Positions 7,216-15,794 of a stretch of 64,000 nucleotides of DNA are shown here, in pieces. Numbering within the stretch: the stretch's first letter is position 1; each line of letters opens with the position of its first letter. The translations under genes and the position numbers were made by a program. Source of the DNA: Tenacibaculum sp. 190524A05c (lineage in GTDB: Bacteria; Bacteroidota; Bacteroidia; Flavobacteriales; Flavobacteriaceae); NCBI RefSeq assembly GCF_964036595.1, contig NZ_OZ038523.1, positions 2,920,501 through 2,984,500 on the forward strand. The letters are read 5' to 3'. The notes under the pieces are model-generated. The model was not told where the DNA came from. It ran no database searches and saw nothing but the letters and a program-made list of their open reading frames with translations.

Positions 7216-10038
7216 ATGAAAAAAATCAAGAATTTATTACTAGTAGCATTATTTTTTGTTTCTGCTACAGTATTGGCCCAAACTCAGATTTCGGGTACTG
7301 TTGTTGATGAAACTGGAGAACCACTTCCAGGAGCGTCAGTAGTTGAGAAGGCAACTACAAATGGTACTTCAACGAACTTCGACGGAGAATTTAAATTAAA
7401 TGCTAAAAGTACTTCAGGTGTTTTAGTAGTTTCTTTCGTTGGTTACTTAGATACTGAAGTATCTTTTAACGGTGCAGGTAGCGTTGGAACGATTAAATTA
7501 CAACCAGATGACAACGTATTAGAAGAGGTTGTTATTAAAGGATTAATTGATGTTGCTAAAGATAGAGAAACTCCAGTAGCAGTTTCTACAATTAAAGCAG
7601 CTGAAATCCAAGAAAAATTAGGATCTCAAGAATTTCCTGAAATTTTAAACACTACTCCATCTGTTTATGCAACTAAGTCAGGAGGAGGATTTGGAGATGC
7701 TAGAATTAACATTCGTGGTTTCTCTCAAGAAAACATTGCTGTATTAATTAACGGAGTTCCTGTTAACGATATGGAGAACGGACGTGTATTCTGGTCTAAC
7801 TGGGCTGGTTTATCAGACGTTACAACTGCAATGCAAGTACAAAGAGGTTTAGGTTCTTCTAAATTAGCTATTTCTTCTGTAGGTGGTACTATTAACATTA
7901 TCACTAAAACTACAGATAAAAAAGAAGGAGGATCTGTATTAGCTTCTTATGGTAACGATAACTACTTAAAAACTTTAGCTACATATTCTACAGGTAAAAA
8001 TGAAAACGGATTTGCTGCGTCTTTCTTATTTAGTAGAACTGCTGGAGACGGATATGTAAATAGTACTGAATTCGAAGGATATAACTACTTCGTAGGTTTA
8101 GGATGGGAAATTAATGAAGATCACGATATTCAGTTTATGTTAACTGGTGCTCCTCAAACTCACAACCAAAGAACTAGTAGTTTCTTTTCTAGGGCTGAAT
8201 TATCAGATTACTTAAAGTATGGAACTAGGTATAACTTCACTGGAGGTTTTATAAATGGTGAAGAGTATAACTGGAGAAAGAATTTTTATCATAAGCCAGT
8301 GACTTCTTTAAACTGGAACTGGGATATCGATGACGAGTCTTCTTTATCGGCTTCTGCATACGTTTCATTTGGACGTGGTGGTGGAACAGGAGATATTGGA
8401 CGTTTTGGTGGATTCAGAAGAGGTAATGATGATGCAATTTATGGACAAGATGGAACAGTGTTATTCGATTCTTTAATTGCAGCTAACTCTGGACAAGGTG
8501 GTGTGTTTAATAATGGTGTAACTGCTAACAACACTCCAGATTTCCAAACTGGTACTTTTATTGTAAATGATCCTAATTTATATAGTGGTCCTGGACAATC
8601 ATGGCAAGATCCAGCTGATAGATTAGACGGTGTTAACAGAAGAAACGGTATTATTCGTAGAGCTTCTATTAATTCTCATAACTGGTACGGTTTATTAGCT
8701 AACTATAACAGAAATTTAAATGAGAATTTAACTTTAGATTTCGGTGTTGATGTTCGTTCATATACAGGTATTCACTACAGAAGAGTGGATGATTTATTAG
8801 GAGCTGATGGATATCGTGATAATACGAACGTTAATCAACCATTTAACGTTTTAACTACTGAGTATTCTTCGGATTTATCAAGTTTATGGAACGTATTCAA
8901 GAGTACGGATGATGAAGAGAAAATCAACTATCATAATGATGGTAGAGTTCGTTGGTTTGGTGGATTTACTCAGTTAGAGTATAAAAATGATGAAATTTCT
9001 GCTTTCATTCAAGGAGGTTTATCTAATCAAGGATTTAAAAGAATTGACTACTTTAACTATTTAGATACAGATTCAGCAAGAGAAACAGATTGGCAAAATT
9101 TATGGGGTGGAAACATCAAAGGAGGAATCAACTGGAATATTAACGAAGAGCACAATGTTTACGCAAATGCTGGTTACTATTCAAAGCAACCTTTCTTCGA
9201 TGCTGTTTTCTTGAACTTTAGAAATGATATTAACCCAGAGGTTACTAACGAAAAAGTAGTAGGTTTTGAAGCAGGTTATGGATATAATACAGAAAGATTT
9301 TCTTTAAACGCGAATGTTTATAGAACTGAATGGAGTGATAGATTCGTAAGAATTGGATATGAAACTGCTACAGAAGAGGGTAACGCTCAGTTAAATGGAA
9401 TTACTCAATTACACATGGGAGTTGAATTAGAGTCTACTTATAAAATTACAGAAGATGTTACTATTTTTAGTATGGTTTCTGTTGGAGATTGGACTTTCCA
9501 AGATAATATTACAGGTAGAGCTTTCGATCAAAACCAAAACCCAATTGGTACTCCAATTGATTTAGATGTTAACGACGTAAAAGTTGGTAACTCTGCTCAA
9601 ACTACGGCAAGATTAGGTGTTGAGGTAAGACCTTGGAAAGGATTTAAAGTTGATTATTCTCAACGTTTTAGCGATAGATTATATTCTGACTTAGTAATCC
9701 AATCTGGATTAGACGGTACAGATGCAACTTCGTTAAACCCTGCAATTGAATTACCAGGTTATACATTATCTGATTTAGGATTCTCTTATAAGTGGGATTT
9801 CAACGAAGAAACTAATGAATCAGTTAGTTTCCGTTTAAACATCAATAACTTATTTGATGAAGAATACATCGCTGAGTCTGGAACGAATATTGCAGCTGAT
9901 GATTTGATTCAACCTTGGAACCCTTCAGCTGGGACATATAGATCAAATAATAGATTATATAGAGGAATAGCAGATGCTAATAAAGTATTCTTTGGATTTG
10001 GAACTACTTGGAATTTCTCAGTAAGATATAGCTTCTAA
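7216..10038 (+). CDS. TonB-dependent outer-membrane receptor with carboxypeptidase-like N-terminal domain
   Basis: A 940-residue outer-membrane transporter. Order: signal peptide (1-21), a carboxypeptidase-regulatory-like beta domain (about 23-100, with GEPLPGASV and FDGEFKLNA), plug domain (about 110-235, with INIRGFSQENIAVLINGVP and GGTINIITK), and a 22-strand-type barrel ending in the aromatic NFSVRYSF. It would import a scarce ligand using TonB energy, and the two TonB paralogues near 53-54.7 kb are possible partners. No SusD-like gene is adjacent, so this is not a classic polysaccharide-utilisation pair; the substrate cannot be read from sequence. Flanked on both sides by strong terminators, so it is a single-gene unit. 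Confidence 0.9.
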   Translation: MKKIKNLLLVALFFVSATVLAQTQISGTVVDETGEPLPGASVVEKATTNGTSTNFDGEFKLNAKSTSGVLVVSFVGYLDTEVSFNGAGSVGTIKLQPDDNVLEEVVIKGLIDVAKDRETPVAVSTIKAAEIQEKLGSQEFPEILNTTPSVYATKSGGGFGDARINIRGFSQENIAVLINGVPVNDMENGRVFWSNWAGLSDVTTAMQVQRGLGSSKLAISSVGGTINIITKTTDKKEGGSVLASYGNDNYLKTLATYSTGKNENGFAASFLFSRTAGDGYVNSTEFEGYNYFVGLGWEINEDHDIQFMLTGAPQTHNQRTSSFFSRAELSDYLKYGTRYNFTGGFINGEEYNWRKNFYHKPVTSLNWNWDIDDESSLSASAYVSFGRGGGTGDIGRFGGFRRGNDDAIYGQDGTVLFDSLIAANSGQGGVFNNGVTANNTPDFQTGTFIVNDPNLYSGPGQSWQDPADRLDGVNRRNGIIRRASINSHNWYGLLANYNRNLNENLTLDFGVDVRSYTGIHYRRVDDLLGADGYRDNTNVNQPFNVLTTEYSSDLSSLWNVFKSTDDEEKINYHNDGRVRWFGGFTQLEYKNDEISAFIQGGLSNQGFKRIDYFNYLDTDSARETDWQNLWGGNIKGGINWNINEEHNVYANAGYYSKQPFFDAVFLNFRNDINPEVTNEKVVGFEAGYGYNTERFSLNANVYRTEWSDRFVRIGYETATEEGNAQLNGITQLHMGVELESTYKITEDVTIFSMVSVGDWTFQDNITGRAFDQNQNPIGTPIDLDVNDVKVGNSAQTTARLGVEVRPWKGFKVDYSQRFSDRLYSDLVIQSGLDGTDATSLNPAIELPGYTLSDLGFSYKWDFNEETNESVSFRLNINNLFDEEYIAESGTNIAADDLIQPWNPSAGTYRSNNRLYRGIADANKVFFGFGTTWNFSVRYSF

Positions 10039-10060
10039 TACGTTATTAGAAAAATATAGA

Positions 10061-10087
10061 ACCACCTCAAACGAGGTGGTTTTTTTA
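10061..10087 (+). terminator. intrinsic terminator after the TonB-dependent receptor
   Basis: ACCACCTC (10061-10068) pairs with GAGGTGGT (10073-10080) over a 4-base loop and is followed by a run of T. Confidence 0.9.
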
Positions 10088-10132
10088 TGGGTAAAATTCA
10101 GTACTTTTACAGTATCTAAAAACTAACATATC

Positions 10133-10546
10133 ATGATGAAAGTAATCCACTCTTATTGGGCTTATATTGTATTAGCAGTTTTAGTTTATGCTGTTGTAAA
10201 TGCCGTTTTAGGTTTAGTCCAAAAAAAAGAATTTACTCATAAAGATTTTCGATTAGGTTTATTTGCACTAATCACTTCACATATACAATTATTAATTGGT
10301 TTAGGATGGTATTTTATGTCGCCATGGTATAAATCAATGAAAGCAAATGGAATTGATGGAACGAATAGATTATTAGCTGTCGAACACCCAATCATGATGA
10401 TTGCTGCAATTGTTTTAATTACGATTGGATGGTCTAAACATAAAAAGCAAGTTAAAAGCGAATCTAAGTTTAAAACCTTTTCAATATTTTACGGTCTAGG
10501 ACTCTTATTTATCTTATCTAGAATCCCTTGGTCTAACTGGTTTTAA
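10133..10546 (+). CDS. small four-helix membrane protein of unknown function
   Basis: A 137-residue protein with about four predicted membrane segments (near 9-28, 42-63, 86-104 and 118-134) joined by short basic loops. His residues occur in or next to the helices (HSYW near the N-terminus, SHIQ in helix 2, EHP before helix 3), a pattern reminiscent of b-type-heme membrane proteins, but I cannot establish heme binding. I recall similar short proteins in Bacteroidota being labelled inconsistently, so no name is given. Two start codons are adjacent (10133 and 10136). It sits alone between two terminators. Confidence 0.65.
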   Translation: MMKVIHSYWAYIVLAVLVYAVVNAVLGLVQKKEFTHKDFRLGLFALITSHIQLLIGLGWYFMSPWYKSMKANGIDGTNRLLAVEHPIMMIAAIVLITIGWSKHKKQVKSESKFKTFSIFYGLGLLFILSRIPWSNWF

Positions 10547-10560
10547 TAGTTGAAAATTTT

Positions 10561-10590
10561 ATTCCCGCTTTAGGCGGGAATCTTACTTTT
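10561..10590 (+). terminator. terminator-like hairpin before plsC
   Basis: ATTCCCGC (10561-10568) pairs with GCGGGAAT (10574-10581) over a 5-base loop. The following tract (CTTACTTTT) is only partly T-rich, so termination may be incomplete. It lies between the small membrane protein and the acyltransferase, whose ATG is at 10598. Confidence 0.6.
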
Positions 10591-10597
10591 AGAGAAA

Positions 10598-11329
10598 ATG
10601 AAAATAATAAGTTACATACTATCTACACTTTTTGCGATAGTATTTTTTATCATATTACTTGTATTTCATCCAATACAATGGATTGGATTAAAGCTTGGAG
10701 GTCAAGAATTACATCAGAAAGTAGTAAATGTAATGAACTGGTTTTTGGTAAAATCATTATTAATTTTAGGTGTTCCAGTTCGTGTAGAAAACAATTATGA
10801 TATTCCTAAAAATCAAACCGTAATTTTTGTTTCGAATCATCAAAGCATGTTCGATATTCCACCGATTATTTGGTATTTCAGAAAACACTGTCCAAAGTTT
10901 GTTTCTAAAATTGAATTAGGAAAAGGTATACCAAGTATATCATTTAATTTAAAACACGGAGGAGCAGCGTTAATAGATAGAAAAGATAAGAAACAAGCAA
11001 TTGCTGAAATGATCAACTTCTCAAAAAGAATCAATGAGAAAAAGTGGTCTGCAACCATTTTTCCAGAAGGAACAAGAAGTAGAAATGGACAACCTAAAAG
11101 TTTTGCTTCAAATGGGCTTAAAATGCTTGTAAAGTATAATCCAGACACCTATGTAGTTCCTTTATCTATAAATAATTCTTGGAAAGTATTTAAATACGGG
11201 AAGTTTCCTTTAGGAGTTGGTAGTCCAATAAAAATTACTACCCACGAACCTATAAAAGTTGATAGTTTGCCTTTTGAGGAACTATTACAAAAAGTTGAAG
11301 ATACTGTAAAGTCAGGAATTCAACAATAA
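10598..11329 (+). CDS. plsC: 1-acyl-sn-glycerol-3-phosphate acyltransferase (PlsC family)
   Basis: Transfers an acyl chain to lysophosphatidic acid, making phosphatidic acid for membrane phospholipids. The 243 residues begin with a membrane anchor (about 5-25). The PlsC signature is present: NHQSMFD (HX4D catalytic motif near 90) and FPEGTRSR (near 157), with VPLSINNS as the later block. An acyl-ACP desaturase gene follows 52 bases downstream, so the two probably act together on the acyl composition of the membrane. A second, divergent PlsC-like gene is at 25681. The exact acyl acceptor is not provable from sequence. Confidence 0.88.
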   Translation: MKIISYILSTLFAIVFFIILLVFHPIQWIGLKLGGQELHQKVVNVMNWFLVKSLLILGVPVRVENNYDIPKNQTVIFVSNHQSMFDIPPIIWYFRKHCPKFVSKIELGKGIPSISFNLKHGGAALIDRKDKKQAIAEMINFSKRINEKKWSATIFPEGTRSRNGQPKSFASNGLKMLVKYNPDTYVVPLSINNSWKVFKYGKFPLGVGSPIKITTHEPIKVDSLPFEELLQKVEDTVKSGIQQ

Positions 11330-11381
11330 TAACAGACAACAAACAATTCAAATAACTAAATATTAATCCCTAACAAGACAT

Positions 11382-12362
11382 ATGTCGATAAACAATATAA
11401 GAAAAGAAGTGATGAAAACCTTGGAGAGTAAAATCCATGGTTTTGTAGATGATTTTTTAATACCAATTGAAAAAATATGGCAACCGACAGATTTCCTTCC
11501 GAATTCGCAAAATGAAAATTTTATTGAAGAAGTAAAGGAAATTCAGGAAATATCAAAAGAACTTGACGATGATTTTTGGACCGTTTTAATCGGAGATACA
11601 ATTACCGAAGAAGCGCTACCAACATATGAATCATGGTTAATGGAACTAGATGGTGTTAAACAAGATCCAGATAATGGTTGGGCAAAATGGGTAAGAGCAT
11701 GGACCGCTGAAGAAAATCGTCATGGAGATGTGTTAAACAAGTACCTATATCTTTCAGGTAGAGTAAATATGAGAGAAGTTGAAATTTCTACTCAACATTT
11801 AATTGCAGATGGTTTTGATATTGGAACATCTACAGATCCATATAAAAACTTTGTATATACAAGTTTCCAAGAGTTGGCAACGTATGTTTCGCATAATAAT
11901 GTGGCAAAAATTGCGCGTAAAAAAGGACATAAATTGTTAGCAAGAATGTCAAAAATTATCGCAGGAGACGAGATGAGACATCATAAAGCGTATACAGCAT
12001 TCGTAAAGGAAATATTCAAAATAGATCCTAGTGAAATGATGTTGGCCTTTGAGCAAATGATGAGACATAAAATTGTGATGCCGGCAATGCACTTAAGAGA
12101 GTCATTTAATGCAAAAGGTAGCTTATTTGATGATTTTTCTACAGTTGCACAAAGAATAGGAGTTTATACAGGTTTTGACTATGTAGATATTCTTAGAAAG
12201 TTAAATGAAACTTGGGAAATTGATAAAATTACAGGCTTAACAGCAGAAGCTGAAAAGGCGAGAGATTATTTAATGAAACTTCCAGATAGAATGTATCGAA
12301 TTACAGAGCGAATTGTGATTCCCGATACAGAGTTTAAATTTAAATGGATGATTCCAGCATAA
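11382..12362 (+). CDS. acyl-ACP desaturase (ferritin-like diiron)
   Basis: Soluble diiron enzyme that introduces a cis double bond into acyl-ACP, adjusting membrane fluidity. The 326 residues carry both iron-binding motifs of fatty-acid desaturase type 2: EENRHG (Glu110, Glu111, His114) and DEMRHH (Asp196, Glu197, His200). Length and helix-rich composition fit plant-type stearoyl-ACP desaturases and their bacterial relatives. ATG at 11382 gives an N-terminal helix; an in-frame ATG at 11412 is the alternative. It probably shares a transcript with the acyltransferase upstream. Regiospecificity cannot be told. Confidence 0.9.
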   Translation: MSINNIRKEVMKTLESKIHGFVDDFLIPIEKIWQPTDFLPNSQNENFIEEVKEIQEISKELDDDFWTVLIGDTITEEALPTYESWLMELDGVKQDPDNGWAKWVRAWTAEENRHGDVLNKYLYLSGRVNMREVEISTQHLIADGFDIGTSTDPYKNFVYTSFQELATYVSHNNVAKIARKKGHKLLARMSKIIAGDEMRHHKAYTAFVKEIFKIDPSEMMLAFEQMMRHKIVMPAMHLRESFNAKGSLFDDFSTVAQRIGVYTGFDYVDILRKLNETWEIDKITGLTAEAEKARDYLMKLPDRMYRITERIVIPDTEFKFKWMIPA

Positions 12363-12363
12363 A

Positions 12364-12398
12364 TAAAAAAGCAACCTAATTTAGGTTGCTTTTTTATT
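12364..12398. terminator. bidirectional terminator between the desaturase and DUF1905 genes
   Basis: AGCAACCTAA and its complement TTAGGTTGCT are separated by one or a few bases and flanked by A5 on the left and T6 on the right, so it can stop transcripts from both convergent genes. Confidence 0.85.
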
Positions 12399-12697
12399 TA
12401 GATAAATATTTTGACGTCTAAGATTTCGTCTATTTTAATCTTAGTTTTTCTTCGGATATCTGCCTTTATTGGAAGTAAATAAGTTTCCATTTTAGTATCA
12501 AACCAAATGGAAGTATTCCATTGAAGATTAAAAATTTCGGCTGTAGCTTTTAGTCTTCCCCAGCCTTCTTCCATCCACTGATTTTGTGTTCTTATTTCTT
12601 TAGAAATATCTTTTGGTAAGGATACAAAATGCCAACCACCATTAGGTGAATCTTTCCATAGTTTTCCGGAGAAAGTATATGTGATTTTTGAATTCAA
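12398..12697 (-). CDS. DUF1905 domain-containing protein
   Basis: A 99-residue protein matching the DUF1905 pattern: GKLWK near the N-terminus, GGWHFVSLP, EEGWGRLKATA, TSIWFDTK and YLLPIKADIR. This small beta-barrel-like domain is common in Bacteroidota, often alone or fused to a YdeI-like domain; no biochemical role is established to my knowledge. The start is TTG at 12697 because no in-frame ATG exists before the stop upstream. It follows the type IX-sorted protein by 13 bases on the same strand, so may be co-transcribed, though no functional link is evident. Confidence 0.8.
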   Translation of the reverse strand: MNSKITYTFSGKLWKDSPNGGWHFVSLPKDISKEIRTQNQWMEEGWGRLKATAEIFNLQWNTSIWFDTKMETYLLPIKADIRRKTKIKIDEILDVKIFI

Positions 12698-12710
12698 AAT
12701 GATAATTGCC

Positions 12711-14210
12711 CTATGATTTTTTGAATAAGATTTTTTTGTTAGTTATTCCTTTATCAGTATGAAGTTTAAGGAAATAAATATTAGAACTAATTGCTTTAGT
12801 AAATTGAAGTTCAGAGAATTCAGGATTAAGTGAGTTTAACTTAATTTCTTGACCTAATGAGTTATACATCTTAACATCATGTATCAGAGTATTGTTAGCA
12901 TTGATGTATAAAATATTATTACTAATGTAAAATCTAAAAAGATTATTCTTAATATCATTTAAACTTAAAGTTGAATTTGTATTGAATACTTGGAAGTAAT
13001 TATTTACATCATCATTTCTAAAGGAACCCATTGCGACCAACTCACCATTTTGATCAATTGAAATAGAATTACCTAGCCTATCACCTGATGCAGTTCCAAT
13101 AATTGCGTTTCCTTCTTTTTGCCAATTATTATTTAAAAATTTAAAGGTTTCTACTTTACCTTTATCAGTATCAAAACCATTACTACCAACTGTAATTCTA
13201 TCTCCGCTATTATTTAATTTTACTGCACTTCCTAATTTGTCACCTTCATTTCCTAAAATTGATCCTCCTTTTTTTGTCCAATTTGAGTTTTCGAATTGGT
13301 AAATTTCTACTTTACCAGCATTTTCTGAATTTTCGTCATTTAACAAGGCTCCTACAATGATTTGATCACCATTAGCATTAATATCTACAGTTGCTCCAAA
13401 AAAGTCTCCCGTTTCATTCCCTAATATATTCTGACCTTTTTGCACCCAACTATTTCCTGTAAGTTGATAAATTTTAACTACACCATTAATAGCTGGGTTT
13501 CCATTCCTATATAGTCCTGGACCACCAGCAACAACTGTATTTCCAGTGTCATCTAATGCTACTGAATACCCCAAATTTGTATAGTTTTCAGTTCCTGTGA
13601 TAGTACCTCCAATTTGCACCCAATTATTTGAAGTTGTATCAAAATCAAATATTACAATATTTCCATTATGTGTTCCACCTGATTGTGAAGAAGGTGTTCC
13701 AATGGCAATTCTATTTCCAGCGCTATTAAAACTAATACTATTTCCAGTAAAATAATCAGTTAAACCATCAGTTAAATTAGTACCTTTTTGTTCCCATTGA
13801 TTTGTTGATGAATTAAATTCATAGACCTTGACAATACCTGATTGAAAGCTATAAAAATCGCTAAGAGGGATTCCAATTGCTAATAAATTTCCGTCTGAAT
13901 TTAAAGCTAAGGAATTACCAAACTTATCACCTGAATTATCTCCAAGAATATCATTTCCCTTCTGAACCCAATTATTAGAAGTATTGTCGAATTCATAAAT
14001 TCTAACGTATCCTGTTCCAGAGCCATTGGTAGTATCTGTACCGTCAGCAGAAATTGCCAGCACTTTTCCATCAGAACTCATGGTAACAGTCTCAGCAAAG
14101 TTTTCGTCGGTAGAAGAGGCAAAAACTGTAGATCCTACTTGAGTTTGAGCATTGGTAAATAAACAGGTAAAATAAGCCAGGACAATGGCTAACATTGTAA
14201 TTTTTTTCAT
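12711..14210 (-). CDS. secreted repeat protein with type IX sorting domain
   Basis: A 499-residue protein with a signal peptide (cleavage after about residue 21), six or seven repeats of roughly 55-60 residues, and a C-terminal type IX secretion sorting domain. Each repeat carries variants of 'NNWVQKG..I.G...GD.FG.S..L...G..(L)A(I)G', a pattern like the integrin/FG-GAP-type beta-propeller blades of Bacteroidota surface proteins. The tail (VKMYNSLGQEI..., ending KKILFKKS) fits a type A sorting domain, so it should be exported by the SprA/Por system encoded elsewhere in this window. Ligand or role unknown. First gene of its unit; DUF1905 follows. Confidence 0.82.
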   Translation of the reverse strand: MKKITMLAIVLAYFTCLFTNAQTQVGSTVFASSTDENFAETVTMSSDGKVLAISADGTDTTNGSGTGYVRIYEFDNTSNNWVQKGNDILGDNSGDKFGNSLALNSDGNLLAIGIPLSDFYSFQSGIVKVYEFNSSTNQWEQKGTNLTDGLTDYFTGNSISFNSAGNRIAIGTPSSQSGGTHNGNIVIFDFDTTSNNWVQIGGTITGTENYTNLGYSVALDDTGNTVVAGGPGLYRNGNPAINGVVKIYQLTGNSWVQKGQNILGNETGDFFGATVDINANGDQIIVGALLNDENSENAGKVEIYQFENSNWTKKGGSILGNEGDKLGSAVKLNNSGDRITVGSNGFDTDKGKVETFKFLNNNWQKEGNAIIGTASGDRLGNSISIDQNGELVAMGSFRNDDVNNYFQVFNTNSTLSLNDIKNNLFRFYISNNILYINANNTLIHDVKMYNSLGQEIKLNSLNPEFSELQFTKAISSNIYFLKLHTDKGITNKKILFKKS

Positions 14211-14254
14211 AACTATTTTATTAAATTTTTGCTTTAGGATTATTCAGAAAAAGC

Positions 14255-14292
14255 TTAGCAATTATGTGCCTATTCTGATATTAGCAAAAATA
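14255..14292 (-). promoter_or_regulatory. candidate -7 box and flanking repeats for the type IX-sorted protein gene
   Basis: Read on the minus strand, TATTTTTG (plus-strand CAAAAATA at 14285-14292) fits the TAnnTTTG -7 box and would give a leader of about 70 bases before the ATG at 14210. A 7-base direct repeat (TTAGCAA on the plus strand at 14255-14261 and 14281-14287) overlaps the box and the leader and could be an operator. No TTG -33 element is evident at standard spacing. Confidence 0.35.
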
Positions 14293-14323
14293 GGAATATC
14301 ATATTAATTTAAGTTTAAAAAAA

Positions 14324-14950
14324 TTATAAATTAAATAAGACTCCAGTCTCAATTCCGGCACTATTATGTCCGCTATTTGGTAGCGATAAATCTAAATTTG
14401 AGTTATGTCGTAAAGTAAAACGTAAATCCAAAATGACGTTGTTTTGTTTCCATGAAAAACCTAAACCAAGAATATCAGAAAAAGCAAACCCTTTTTTTAA
14501 TCTTTCGGTATCATCTCCGGAAATCATTGGGCCTACGCTTCCTTGAATATATGTGCTAAAATTTCTCAGTAATGCGTAACGGACTATTAAACCAATGTTT
14601 AAAGCATATTCGTTAAATCGTCTTTTTTGTGTATAAAGTTCTCTCAATTCCATATAATTTGGATCGGTAGGACGAATAAATTGCTCGTTTAATAACTGGT
14701 ATTTCACAAAGTAGATACTTGGTTCAATTGTTAGTTCATAGTTCCATTTATTTGATGTTGAGATTAAATAATTAACCTGAACTTTTAGAAAGTGATTATT
14801 ATAGTTATAATCTGTATCACCTAAAATAAAATTATCCTGAGATGCTTGCCCGTAATTAAGACCTAATTTGTACTTGCTAGTTTCCTTTTGGGCATATAAA
14901 CTATTACTTAGGACTAACAATGAAACAATAATTATAAAGCGAATTTTCAT
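14324..14950 (-). CDS. PagL-like outer-membrane barrel (putative lipid A deacylase family)
   Basis: A 208-residue outer-membrane protein starting at the ATG at 14950 (signal peptide, cleavage near LYAQ); a longer in-frame start at 14965 would add an implausible extension. Alternating hydrophobic strands suggest an 8-strand barrel. Near the C-terminus LRHNSN (His182, Ser184) followed by LPNSGHNS resembles the H-x-S active-site strand of PagL lipid A 3-O-deacylases/acyloxyacyl hydrolases. The catalytic Glu of Pseudomonas PagL lies 14 residues after the His; here that position is Asn, with a Glu at +19. So the fold call is reasonable, activity uncertain. Starts 15 bases after the omega-amidase stop on the same strand. 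Confidence 0.55.
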   Translation of the reverse strand: MKIRFIIIVSLLVLSNSLYAQKETSKYKLGLNYGQASQDNFILGDTDYNYNNHFLKVQVNYLISTSNKWNYELTIEPSIYFVKYQLLNEQFIRPTDPNYMELRELYTQKRRFNEYALNIGLIVRYALLRNFSTYIQGSVGPMISGDDTERLKKGFAFSDILGLGFSWKQNNVILDLRFTLRHNSNLDLSLPNSGHNSAGIETGVLFNL

Positions 14951-14965
14951 AAGTAATCTGTACAA

Positions 14966-15745
14966 CTATTCTTTAAGTTCAAAAACATCTCTATCCTTTA
15001 AAAACCCAAGTTTATTTCTAACTTCTTCTTGTGTGTTTTTATTAATTTGAACAGAAATAATTTCTGCAGCTTCGTTTTTCTCTTGAGATAGAGCTTCTCC
15101 TAAACAATCTACAATAATTGAGTGACCAACATATGCATAATCATTTCCATCTTCTCCAATTCTATTTACACCAATAGTATAACTCATATTTTCAATAGCT
15201 CTAGCTTTTAATAGCGCATCCCAAGCACTAATTCTTTTTTCTGGCCAACTTGCCACATAAAGAAGTAAATCATAATCCTCCACATTTCTTGCCCAAACAG
15301 GAAAACGTAAATCATAGCAAATAAGCGGACAAATTTTCCATCCTTTATATTCTACTAATAATTTTTCTGTTCCAGAACTATACGTTTCATGCTCTTTAGC
15401 TAAAGTAAACGTATGCTTTTTATCATAGTACTCGAATTCTCCCGAAGGAAACATGAAGAATAAACGATTGTAATATTGATTTTCTTCTGTAATAATAACA
15501 CTACCTACTACCGCACTATTTTTGGTTTTAGCAATGTCTTTCATCCAATTCACAGTTGTTCCATTCACTTCCTCAGCCAGTTCAGAAGCATTCATAGAGA
15601 ATCCTGTTGTAAACATTTCTGGTAAAACAATAAGATCTACATCATTGTTAATCTGCTCTATTTGAGATGAAAAATAGGATAAGTTTTCTTCAGGGTTTTC
15701 CCATGATAAGTCGGCTTGCAGTAATGAAATATTTAAAGTGTTCAT
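14966..15745 (-). CDS. nitrilase-family amidohydrolase (omega-amidase type)
   Basis: A 259-residue cytoplasmic carbon-nitrogen hydrolase. The Glu-Lys-Cys triad is visible: LPEMF (near 42), YDKKHTF (near 109) and LICYDLRFP (near 142), with the SWPEKR segment after it. The pattern resembles YafV/Nit2 omega-amidases, which hydrolyse alpha-keto-glutaramate or alpha-keto-succinamate to repair products of glutamine or asparagine transamination. It is first in a minus-strand pair with the PagL-like gene (15-base gap) and divergent from the AddB-like gene. Substrate assignment is by resemblance only. Confidence 0.82.
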   Translation of the reverse strand: MNTLNISLLQADLSWENPEENLSYFSSQIEQINNDVDLIVLPEMFTTGFSMNASELAEEVNGTTVNWMKDIAKTKNSAVVGSVIITEENQYYNRLFFMFPSGEFEYYDKKHTFTLAKEHETYSSGTEKLLVEYKGWKICPLICYDLRFPVWARNVEDYDLLLYVASWPEKRISAWDALLKARAIENMSYTIGVNRIGEDGNDYAYVGHSIIVDCLGEALSQEKNEAAEIISVQINKNTQEEVRNKLGFLKDRDVFELKE

Positions 15746-15794
15746 AAGTGTTAGTTCTTAATCAAAAATAACATAATTATTGTACTTTAGATCT

